Of a DNA stretch of 64,000 nucleotides, positions 54,679 through 64,000 are shown one piece after another. Every line of letters starts with the position of its first letter. The stretch's first letter is position 1. The stretch lies in assembly GCF_000204055.1 (NCBI RefSeq), contig NW_006768776.1, positions 1,433,168 to 1,497,167 of the forward strand, read 5' to 3'. A program made the translations under genes and the position numbers. The notes under the pieces are model-generated. The model was given only the letters and a program-made list of their open reading frames with translations, did not search any database and was not told where the DNA came from. The stretch comes from Melampsora larici-populina 98AG31 (lineage: Eukaryota; Basidiomycota; Pucciniomycetes; Pucciniales; Melampsoraceae).

Positions 54679-55139
54679 GAGCATCTCCAACGCACCCGGC
54701 ATCTGTAAACATCGTACAGACCCCAAAGCGGGTGACTCAAGCCGTACAGGCTGCTGTATCAGTTATTGAGTTTGAGCCGCACCCACCGCGCTCTTCAGGC
54801 AGACCCTGCAAACGTTGTGTGTCTGCCCGAACTGCCAAAGATAAACGTATTCTGACATCATGATGTCAAATCATGATATTCATGATTTCTCATCTTCTCT
54901 TCTTCATATCATATGTGATCGATCGCGAGGTGATACGTTGACCAAGCTTGTCTTTGCCGTGGTTATACACGGTTTTAAACCACATCAAGTGCCTTTGATG
55001 TGCTTGAAAGTTATATAATATATATCGCTTGGTTCTACTGCTTGACGGTTTCATCAGTGTCTCTTCATTCATCTTGTCTTTCTAAACTATTGCACCCTCT
55101 ACATATTTTACTTACTTTTTCCTTTCAACCAACCTAAAG

Positions 55140-56603
55140 ATGAACTCGAATGCTATCATATCTCCAGCTTTCTTAGCACAATATGTCGTATGCGCTGGCC
55201 TTCAAAGACAATTTATCGCTGCTCTTGCTACGTATGACCAAGACCTCCAGGCCCACATCATGGTTTCACACATACCACGTGGACCTGGGGGCTCTTATCC
55301 TGGTAGATCACCAAATCTACCTCGAAACTGTGAGGCTGGGCACCTCGGCTTGATGAATGATTACTTTGACATCATCCCGGTTTATAGTGAATTGATGTTT
55401 CGAAGACGATTTCAAATGAGTCGTCGGCTCTTTGTACACATTGCAAAGACTTTAGGTGACCTCGATCCTTACTTCACACAAAGACGGGATGCTTTAGGTA
55501 TGTTCAATTTTTTTATTTACCTCCTATCATGTTTACTTGCTTGCGACTAATGATGCCCATTTCGTTACCTCGCAGGTAAACTTGGCCTATCCCCGTTCCA
55601 GAAGTGCGCGGCTGCCCTTCGGCAACTTGCTTATGGAACCTCTGCCGATTCTCAAGACGAGTATCTTCGTATTGGCGAATCAACTGCCATCGAATCTCTC
55701 AAACGATTTTGCAAGGGTGTCATAATGGCTTTTAAATATCAGTATCAACGTAAACCAAACCCTGAGGATGTGCAAAAGATCCTCGCCGAAAACGCTGAAC
55801 GCGGTTTCCCCGGTATGCTCGGCTCCCTCGACTGTATGCACTGGGAATGGAAAAATTGTCCAAAGGCGCTCAAGGGTCATTATTCTGGAAAGGAAGGTAC
55901 TCCGACTTTGGTGCTCGAGGTAGTGGCTACGCAAGATCTACATATCTGGCACTCATTCTTCGGCCTACCTGGCAGTCTGAATGATATCAATGTGCTCGAA
56001 CGCTCCCATTTATTTCAGGATTTAGCCTTAGGCCACGCTCCGCCTTGCCATTACACTGTGAATGGAACGGTGTACACCGTTCCTTACTATCTGGCCAATG
56101 GTATCTACCCGAAGTGGTCAACCCTGATCCAAACGATCAGTTGTCCTCAGGATGATAAACCCAGAGTATGTAGTATTTCATTCGTGGTTGGTGTTATCAT
56201 AACTTAACTGACGATACATGTTGTATATAAGCTGTTTTCCCAGTTCCAAGAAGCAACTCGAAAAGACGTAGAACGTACCTTTGGCGTTCTTCAAGCTCGA
56301 TTTGCCATCATCAAAGGCCCGTGTTGAATGTGGCAGCCGGCAGTTCTTGAACTTATCATGAATTGCTGTATAATCCTACACAACATGATAGTAGCCGATC
56401 AGGCTGCAGAACCACGAGGCGCCAATGATGTCCATATCTTCAAACCACCACCACCACCTCCAGTTCGACTTCCTAGACCTGCAGGTGCGTTTGTTCGCTT
56501 CATGGAAGGCCGCAACTTCCGGAACCCTCAAGCTCATCGGGAATTACGCGATGACTTGGTTGAACACATATGGCAAAAGTATGGCGGCGTTGACCCAGAG
56601 TGA
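55140..56603 (+). pseudogene. PIF/Harbinger DDE transposase with one premature stop
   Basis: Three exons 55140-55497, 55576-56165, 56232-56603 (donors GTATGT, acceptors CGCAG and ATAAG). Harbinger-type nuclease: MFRRRFQMSRRLF, then QKCAAALRQLAYG, MLGSLDCMHWEWKNCP (catalytic D), PGSLNDINVLERS (catalytic D), ATRKDVERTFGVLQARF (catalytic E) and CCIILHNMIV. Length and motif order are normal. A TGA at 56325-56327 falls between the E motif and LHNMIV, in GPC-stop-MW, where relatives have Arg; otherwise the frame is open. With three catalytic acidic residues retained the damage is probably recent. Works with the Myb-like protein to bind termini and cut at TWA sites. Confidence 0.9.
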
Positions 56604-56972
56604 GTTCGATTTCATTCATCAGGTGTAGGTGTATCTTTATCAACTATGAAACTCATCGATTTTTGATTTTATAGTGTTGACGTTTGATTGCCAAGCTCTC
56701 TTTAGTTCCTGTTCATATTTTTGTTACGCTTCTTAGTCACGCTCTCCTTGATCCTGATGACCTCTTACTATTATTGGTTTCTAGCGCTGTTTAGTTCCGG
56801 TTCATAATTTGTTTACACTTCTTAGTTACACTCCTCTCATTCTCTCTTTTAAATTTCTTGTCATATATCGATGTGTTTATGTGATTATTCAATCAAATAT
56901 CTTCTATGTACAAAGTTAACATACATACGAGAGACTGCTGAGCTGACCAGTAACATATTGAATCCATCCACA

Positions 56973-57812
56973 TCAAAATATACAGAGCATAGAAATGGCA
57001 TAGTAAGTAAGTAAGTAAGTAAGTAAGTAAGAGAGAGAGAGAGCAAATAGAAACGTAGTAGTAGTAAGAGAGTCATCCACTAATGACTTATAAAGGGCAT
57101 CAACCCTCATTTGAAGCCATAGCCACTTCGCTTCGTTATCGAAGAGTTCAACAAATTCTTTCGCGAGCCCACCGGCACGTAACAAGGCACCTGCAGCTGC
57201 CTTTTGGCCTGGAGCCTGCAGGTAGCGTCCGTGATAGTTGTGGACCTGCTGAAGAGCTTCACGTAGTAGACGGAAATCATCTCTACGCTTATCTTGAATT
57301 ATCTTGATAATGTGGCGTATAGCCTGTCTTGAATGGCGATGGCGATTGTATTCAGCCAATTGTTGTAATTCCCGCTGGGCTCGAGGACTCAGATTCGCAA
57401 CTCGAGCCAGAGTGGGTGAACTTCCTGTTATGTTATAATCATGAGCAATCATGATAATGTTAGCAAGATCATCATGACATTAAACATTATAATATATAAT
57501 GATAATGAATCCAATCTCACGTGGATCATCATCTGGGCGGTTCGCACGAAGGCGAGGATCGACGTGTTCCTGTCCTTCAGGAGTTTGTTGAATTTCGGGT
57601 GAGGTGTCACGTTGTGGAAGTTCGTCCAAATGCTTCAAGTATCGAAGCATTTCTTGAGGCAAAAAGCCGGTCGCATGGGCTGAGCCTAACCAGGTCACTG
57701 AAAGCAGGCCAGTTTAAATCATTAAAAGCATTGTCAAATAAGAACCTTAGAACTTACCATCTTGGGATGAGTCACATGAAGAGCTACGGTTTGACTCAGG
57801 TGAGGAAGACAT
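56973..57812 (-). CDS. PIF-associated accessory protein of unknown function
   Basis: Three exons 57812-57758, 57697-57521, 57424-56973 (donors GTAAGT and GTGAGA; acceptors TTTCAG and AACAG), about 228 residues. Acidic, Ser-rich start, then a helical basic/Gln-rich part (LSPRAQRELQQLAEYNRHRH, RDDFRLLREALQQVHNYH). The last residues come from a GTAA/GA microsatellite, giving a Leu-Leu-Thr-Tyr repeat, so the original C terminus may have been altered. No domain recognised. It lies between the transposase and the Myb-like gene, inside the PIF termini, so a role in transposition or a captured host gene are both possible. Confidence 0.6.
57003..57043. repeat. (GTAA)7-(GA)n microsatellite
   Basis: Seven GTAA units (57003-57030) followed by a GA run. 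It overlaps the 3' end of the accessory gene on the other strand and is likely length-variable. Confidence 0.95.
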
Positions 57813-58083
57813 TATTGATTTTAAGCGATGATAAAATTGATAGCAATATTGACACGAATAATATTTGCACAGTAAAAGGAATATGAACTAGGTAATATAA
57901 GACACTTTATACAACTGGTGGTAACGAGTGAATAGTAAAGTAAATTGAGGCAGGAACTTTATACTAAAACAAGAAACACATCACATATCACGAATGACAT
58001 ATTCATTCATCAAAGGATACAACAGGTAGTCCGCAGAAAGATCCTTCATGACAACGCAGACTAACCTAGCTGAAAAGGAAAAA

Positions 58084-60311
58084 TCAAACACCGCGTTGAG
58101 CTTCATGCTTGCGGTTGATCATCTCTTTCGCGGCCTCAATACCTGCGCGTGTCCTTTCATCTACTTTGGACGTGTCAGTCATGAGCACAGATAACTCAAA
58201 CATCCTTTCGAGAGCGACAGTTTGCCTTTCGCCTTGTTCGGCGATCCTCTCAGTAACCCGAAGACCAGCTGCTTGATTCGTAATGAACTGAGGTTGTACA
58301 TCATCCACTTTGGAGTTTCAATTTCTCTTCGCCTTCTTATTTCCTTCGGGTCAATCCATTGAAGGCAGGCCACTTACATCCGTTGCAGAAGTAGACGTAG
58401 ATGTAGAAGGACTTGCCGTCAAAGACAAATTACCCAAGCCGGCCAGTACGTGAGGCATCACGAAGTCATCGTCCACACCACCTGTACCACAGTAGTCCAG
58501 CACAGTCGAATTGGTCTTCCATTTAGGAGAGTTTTTAACAATATTGTAACAAGCCATGTCCTTGAACTCCGAACCTACATCTGATTGGTACATAACCAAC
58601 GCATCCACCACCTGATCCGCAGCACATTTTCCTGTTTCGCGAAGCATCTGGACCTGTTGATAGCAGCCAGCAAACTTTGCCATTGCTGCATTGAGAGTAG
58701 ACCAGCGAGAACTAAGGGACTTGAGGGTGCGTTGATTGGCAGGAGTAACTCGGCTGTTGAAGTCCTCGGTTATTTTGACCCAAAAGGTGGAACCTTTTTG
58801 ATCGGTTCCAACGAGTGCATCCTCAGAAACATTCAGCCAAGATTTACATAACTGTTCGAGAGAAGGCTTGTTGAATTTCGAACCACGACCACCGCCAGAA
58901 GTGTTAGGGGATTGCGAAGACGGAAAGGATGATGCAAAAGATGACTCCAGATCTTCTAACGGGCGCTTCGAGGTGACAGAAGTCTGGGTGGATTGTTAAG
59001 CTTAACTAAGCCCCTCTCGGACGAGCGAGTAGTCGAGAGAGGGGCTTAAATGGGACTCGCGTTTCATGGCGGGAGAGCTCCAGAAATTAAGTACCTTTAT
59101 GTACTTTTCTGGAGCTCTCCTCAAATACTCATTGTGGGATTTCTCAAGGTTCAGATATGTGTAGCTTCATGAGAAGCTACACAACCTCGTACCACTTTCA
59201 GCAAGATTTGTTGGAAGTAAGGGTATTCAAAACGGATTTCCAGTTTGTTGCAATGTGTAGCTGGCTATTTCAGACCAGGAGGCTGAAATGGCAGCTTCGT
59301 CGGAAACTACCAATTTCTTGACAAAACACCACAAGGGTTTCGTCTTCGTAAAAACAATAAAGGACCTCGCGCCACCGGGATAAGTGTCCCTCGATATCCA
59401 AGGGTTTTGATGAATATCTTAAGGGTTTTGGCTTTTATCCATTTCGGCGGCAGTTTCGGCGAAGGACCAAACATCCAAATCTCGGTGAAGGCCAGTACAG
59501 GCCTGTACTGGCATGCTTAGGCTGTTACAGGAGGATGTAAGAAACCATTTGCGCAATGTTTCCTGAAAGCATCACAGCTCTCAGTTGTTGATGAAAGTGG
59601 TACGAGGTTGTGTAGCTCCTCATGAAGGAGAACATACCTGAACCTTGAGAAATCCTACGGTGAGGAATTGAGGAGAGCTCCAGAAAAGTACATAAAGGCA
59701 CTTAATTTCTGGAGCTCTCCCGCCATGAAACGCGAGTCCGATATAAGCCCCTCTGCGAGGGCGCGGCAAACGCGCTAGAGGGGCTTAGTTAAGCTTAGTG
59801 GATTGTGGAGGACTGTTGTAATGAAACACTTTCATTATTGAATCTTGTCGCATAGGAGGTACAGAGTCGAGAGGTCCATGATGGTCATTGTTGAAACAAT
59901 GGTGATGAGGTGCAGCTGAAGCCAATTCGGCACGAGGTAATGCGCCCGGCGTTCCATGGTGATAGTTGTTCATACGATGTTGAGGTGCAGCTGACACGGT
60001 ACAAGTCAAAGTTCCATTACCAGAGGCTCCACGGTGACGGTGCTCACTGAAAGCAGGTTTGATAGAACCACCTGGAAATGACAACGAGATACATTAGAAC
60101 CATTCAAGTAATGTTGCTGACATGAAAAACACTCACGTTCTCCAGCACCCGGACTGTCTCCAGTAAAGTTCATCTGGTGGCTCATAGGCCTAGCGTGATG
60201 ACCAGGCAATCGATGACCAATCATTTGAGGACTACGGGCAGCCCCTGAAAGTCAAAAGCGTACATTAGTTTCTGATGACAAGTACGAGTACATCAGTCAC
60301 TTACAATAGTT

Positions 60312-60342
<31 letters not shown>

Positions 60343-60377
60343 CTCGACTGGGGTGGGGTAGTAGTGGAATGTTGCAT
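58084..60377 (-). pseudogene. PIF second protein (Myb/SANT-like, NAM-associated C-terminal type), interrupted
   Basis: From the ATG at 60377: exon 60377-60305 with an (AlaPro)n run, exon 60244-60137, then a long exon from 60071. The DNA-binding region is spread over KSWLNVSEDALVGTDQKGSTFW and RTLKSLSSRWSTLN (58680-58860), followed by a helical region and a C-terminal EMINRKHEAQRG end. In PIF/Harbinger elements this protein binds the termini and brings in the nuclease. The foldback at 58997-59797 (9-bp duplication) splits the long exon, and its removal is frame-neutral. Two TGA codons (58353-58351 before PEGNKKAKR, and 58320-58318 after it) sit where Arg would fit. Without them the frame runs to 58084. 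Confidence 0.82.
58997..59797. mobile_element. MULE-type foldback element in the PIF Myb-like gene
   Basis: 801 bp, termini TAAGCTTAACTAAGCCCCTC inverted at both ends, arms similar for over 200 bp (including GGGAGAGCTCCAGAAATTAAG / CTTAATTTCTGGAGCTCTCC). Flanked by a perfect 9-bp direct repeat GTGGATTGT (58988-58996, 59798-59806), typical of Mutator-like elements. No coding capacity. Confidence 0.92.
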
Positions 60378-60730
60378 GACAACTAAATATTCAAGTGAGG
60401 AAAGTGACAGAAATTGAGAAATTGAGCAGAGTAGCAATTAACAAAGACAAAGAATTTAGAATTGATTCAAAGTGATATAAGTAATCGTGATGCGTCAAAA
60501 TGAACACATAAGAAAGAAAGACATTGGGGTAATGATTACACGAGAATAAGCAAAGAAACTTAACTTAAATACCCATCCTACAGGCCATATCACACTTGGT
60601 ATGTGGTTAAATTATTCTCATAAACAAACGCTAAAGGGAGGGTTTCATTTGCCTCAAGCCTCAAAGCGCCCTCTATTTCCTCCGATTAAACCCTTGGTCG
60701 ATCAATCAATCATTCATTTGCGGTTGGATT

Positions 60731-60759
60731 GGAACCTTCAGAGTATTTCTGAAGGTTCC
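60731..60759. other. Perfect hairpin near the PIF right end
   Basis: GGAACCTTCAGA, a 5-nt loop, then TCTGAAGGTTCC. It lies between the Myb-like gene start and the right terminus. It could be a subterminal binding or regulatory structure; there is no independent support. Confidence 0.45.
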
Positions 60760-61222
60760 AGCGTGTTTATCAGTGACCCAAAGGGGTGGTAAAATCACCA
60801 CAAGTGTCCTATAGGTCAGAGATCAGTCATTCTGCAAACGTCAATTTTCTCCTCAGGATATGAAGAACTTGACATGGGAGAACCTCGATTCTGAAAAATA
60901 GGGCTCACACGTATGGCCAAATGTGAGATTCCTGAAGCGCGGTGGAGGATGGTTTTTGGACCAAAACCGGCAAACGTAAAATACACATTACGTGTATCTA
61001 CGTATTGAGTACGTTTTCAGGGGCGCGTTGGAGATGCTCTTAGGGGGGGCTGCCTTTAGTAAAATCCTAAAATAGAAGAAAAACTCCGGTTTTCAAATCC
61101 TGGAAACTCGCGATCCAAAGAGTCAATTCATATCTCGCACGAACGTCCACCATCAGCTCATCGGTGCGTCACTCTAGTAAGTCTTGGGGATACATAAGTA
61201 ATTAATGCCAGGGCTCACTTAG

Positions 61223-61703
61223 TAGGGATTGGGCGAAAAACCGACCAACAGGTTTCCAAACCCCATTCAATCGCTGTTCAAATTTTTGGGAACGTTTGCG
61301 AGATGGCTCGAAATCAATATCAAAGCCACACAAAACCAACAACAATTTTTATCCAACTTTTTGCTTTGCAGAATTGTTGACCGGTATGCTTGGTTGCGTG
61401 ATCACGTCCATGCTTTGACCGTTCAAAAGCTCTTACAGGTAAAGTAATTTGCGGCGCCTCAAGCCTCGCAAACGCCCTTTTTGCACCTTTTACAGATCTG
61501 TGAAAGGTGCAAAAGCTTATCAAAAAATAACATCAGATCAGTTATGTTCAATTACTTGGAAGGATCAGACCCACCCGAGAGCTCAATTTGGGGATGCAGG
61601 TTCTGTGAAACCTGCGTCCAGTGGTTTTCCGCCATCTTCAACTCTTTTCGGGTAACTTCTCAATGGCGCAAAACCTGTTGGTCGGTTTTTCGCCCAACCC
61701 CTA
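61223..61703. mobile_element. MITE with TAGGG(A/G)TTGGGCGAAAAACC termini
   Basis: 481 bp with inverted ends of about 30 bp (TAGGGATTGGGCGAAAAACC..CAGGTTT) and TA at both limits, suggesting a TA target duplication. A GGTGCAAAAAG/CTTTTGCACC-like internal pair near 61480-61515 adds secondary structure. Non-coding. Confidence 0.75.
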
Positions 61704-61876
61704 GTTCATGTGGCGGGCGCGTTTTTTCAAAAAAGAAGCGCCCGGGCGCGCCCAGGGGGGGTCGGGCGCGCCCAGTTTTTGGCTGAGGACGCGAACGGGC
61801 GCAAGAGCCGTGTTTTTTTTTCAAATAAGTGGCAACTAAAAAAAACCTTCGATATCGATTGCCTGGGTTAAAACAA
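61704..61876. other. GC-rich palindromic patch
   Basis: Between 61712 and 61805 the sequence repeats GGGCGCGCCC and GCGGGCGCG blocks around poly-T/poly-A, in strong contrast to the AT-rich surroundings. It sits at the 3' side of the hAT gene and may be part of that element's subterminal repeats. No function assignable. Confidence 0.4.
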
Positions 61877-63949
61877 CTACTCATCACAAAGGTCCTCCGC
61901 ACTCCAGGAATCTCCATCGCTTTCTTCATCTGTGTCTTCTGTACGTAACTGAACAATATTACCAGCTGTCTGAGTATCAAAATTATTGAAATTGAAGAGG
62001 GTATCAATGAAACCAGTCTCGAGTTCAACATCTAGATCATTGTCTGCATCATGCTCATGTTGAGCAAAAATACCATCCTCAAACTCCTGAAGATCATCGA
62101 CTCCTGTGAATAGTCCGGAGTTTAATTCATCATCATAAGTGAGTTCGGTGATATCTTTATCGTCCACCTTTTGAGGAGAATCCTCGGCTTGGATTTGGAG
62201 TTCGATTTGTGTGACCATCTTCAAATTTGTCACCGACATTCGATTCCGAGACTTAGTTTTTGTGGCTCCCATCTTGGTGAACACACTTTCCACGCCTGCA
62301 GCGTGTGGAACCAGTTCAAGAACTTTCATTGCAAAGTTCTTGAGCACAGTTGTGTGTGGGGTTGATGGAATACCGAGCCAGTATTTGAGGGGTACAGAAA
62401 CTATAGTGTGATCGATGTCAGCTCCTGAAAAGTGGAGAACTGAAAAAAGTCCTGAAGATAAAAGGAAACATTACCTGTCCCAAACGATCGGAAAGCACCA
62501 CCACTACTAAAATATTGTAGTGCTTGTGTTTTAAGATTAACTGCTTCGGTTTTTTTGTAGTTCCACTCCTTAGCAATTGATAACATGTTCTTCATCATGG
62601 TGTTGATCGGGAATGCTTGTGAGACAGCCACTTGACGATAATTGGGATTGAGAAAGAAACCAACTACGTAGATTGGCTCAGCAAAGATTTTTGCTTGTTT
62701 ATGCAAGACATCGAGACAATGTGCTCGGTAAGAATGGAATCGAGGGTAGCTGGATAGATCGACCGTACGAATTTGATCGTAAACCGTCCCAATTTCCTTC
62801 CAGATATCTCCAACTGAAGTGTTAGCCCGTTCTAGTCGACCAATCGCATCAACAACCGGTCGAAGAAGCTTAACCAAGATGGAATTTGAGGTGAAGTGAT
62901 CTCGATTATCAATGATTGTTCGAACATTCTTGCTGATGTCTGGAGTCGATATCGATTTATCCTTGAACATTGACATACACATCTGAAATCCTTGCTCATG
63001 TGATTCAACGGATAATGCGACCTTTGACATCGAGAACCACCGAGTCTCACAAAAGGTTCTAATACCGTGTGTTATACCCTCTTTAACACGCCATTTAAAA
63101 AGCTTGACACCCCAGAAATGTGAAGCACTGAAAAAGTTAACAAGTGTCTTGTCATTTGAAACCGTATCCTTCATATCGGGGTGTTCGACACATTTCTTGG
63201 CAACAAGATTGAAAACATGTAAACAACATGCTAAGGGAATGACATGAGAAAACTCGGATTTCACAAGTTTCTACAAGAATAAACGCAGTATGATGAGTCA
63301 AAGAGGAACATGAAAAAGCATGAGATCAAGAGATACTTACACGCAACTTGACCATAGAGCTTGGCGAATTGGTCACAATACCACCAATTTGCTCCCAGGT
63401 AACACCATGGCCATCCAGAGCTTTTTTTAGAGCAACTAGCGTGTTTTCAGATGTGTGTCGAAAATTGTCCAAGTCAAGCACATCAATTTACTTTTTAACA
63501 TCAGTACTACGTAGGAGCAAGACCGCATAGACACTGTTCTTTGAGCAGTCTGTCCATCCATCTAGTGAAATAGTTAGATTAGTATGCTGTTTGAGCTCGG
63601 ATTTTGTGACTTTTGAGTATTGTGCATGAAGTCGAGGAAGGACAGTGTCCATCATAATGTTCCGCGAAGCCGGAGTGTAAGATACAATCGAGAGTTTTTC
63701 TTGAAAGGCACGGAAGAATTTGTTTTGGAGGAAACGGAAAGGAATATGGCCCAATATCAGAGCCTTAAGAAGATCTTCGTAAGTATCCATTGTGCTCTCT
63801 TTGGTACGAGGCACAAAGCGGCTGAAATTGCTTTGTGTGAAGTCGTGAGTTATCTTAGGACGTTTGGTGGAAAGTGCTGATGATCCGTTGGATTCCGGTG
63901 GATTGACATTGTTGATGGCATCATTTGTTGATTTGGGTCCGCGTTTCAT
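61877..63949 (-). pseudogene. hAT transposase (DUF659 type), one in-frame stop
   Basis: Three exons 63949-63341, 63270-62475, 62424-61877, together 651 codons. DUF659-like core with NLTISLDGWTDCSKNSVYA (catalytic D region), the CC-LHVFNLVAKK segment, and FCETRWFSMSKVALSVE followed by the C-terminal dimerisation region (YWLGIPSTPHTTVLKNFA, VESVFTKMGATKTKSRNRM) and a long acidic tail. A TAA at 63490-63488 interrupts exon 1 in LRSTDVKK-stop-IDVLDLDNF; no splice site explains it. No BED zinc finger is seen at the N terminus; the gene may extend past the window edge. Terminal repeats were not identified. Confidence 0.85.
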
Positions 63950-64000
63950 ATTGATTTCTTCGTAAGCTGAACGATCTGATATCGAGATTGATTTACAGTC

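Larger units (their letters stand above)
54679..61039. mobile_element. Complete PIF/Harbinger element
   Basis: 6361 bp with 15-bp inverted termini GAGCATCTCCAACGC and TTA on both sides (54676-54678, 61040-61042), the PIF/Harbinger hallmark. It encodes the DDE transposase (plus strand), an accessory protein (minus) and the Myb/trihelix-type second protein (minus), an organisation usual for the superfamily. A MULE-type foldback is nested at 58997-59797. Three in-frame TGA codons disable the proteins, so it is now non-autonomous, but structurally it is the only full-length PIF copy here and may have mobilised the MITEs in copia 1. Confidence 0.93.

Overview
The window looks like genomic DNA of a basidiomycete fungus, most plausibly a rust (Pucciniales). 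The host genes are AT-rich and dense in short introns (GTAAGT donors, CTRAY-like branch points). The transposon complement fits too: copia elements, KDZ/CxC1-type transposase, MULE-OTU, PIF/Harbinger and hAT with DUF659. The species is not determined. About two thirds of the window is mobile DNA, much of it nested.

Layout. 1-3380: repeats, no supported gene. 3381-6164 (-) and 10166-12973 (+): a divergent pair of paralogous large secreted, Cys-poor helical proteins of unknown function; the 4 kb between them holds a long inverted-repeat element with a CACTA-type MITE inside. 12974-17571: repeats and small TIR elements. 17577-24046: copia element 1 (minus), whose gag-pol frame is split by two PIF-type MITEs. 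24069-36761: a host-gene island, all on minus: a C2H2 zinc-finger protein with 7-, 11- and 21-nt micro-exons, the DNA polymerase delta small subunit, a SAM plus HMG-box protein, and a Maf-family nucleotide pyrophosphatase. 36980-43719: a MULE encoding a transposase fused to an OTU-type protease domain, damaged by insertions and stops. 44043-47800: a KDZ transposase pseudogene with a CACTG MITE beside a splice site. 48435-53904: copia element 2 (intact 1535-codon gag-pol) inserted in a small TA-flanked MITE. 54069-61050: a foldback element split by a complete PIF/Harbinger element, which itself carries a MULE-type foldback. 61223-63949: a MITE and a hAT transposase pseudogene.

Main points. Target-site duplications can be read for more than ten elements. 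For several, removing the insertion and one duplication puts the interrupted reading frame back in phase, so the relative order of insertions can be deduced. Six in-frame TGA codons in the MULE and PIF genes sit where arginine (CGA) is expected, each compatible with TCG to TTG mutation, which suggests a RIP-like process. Both copia families share an LTR with a 77-bp-period internal duplication and a primer-binding site matching an internal (anticodon-region) part of initiator tRNA-Met. I found no CRISPR array, rRNA or tRNA gene, and no clear new multi-gene system; the strongest candidate for undescribed biology among host genes is the secreted paralog pair.
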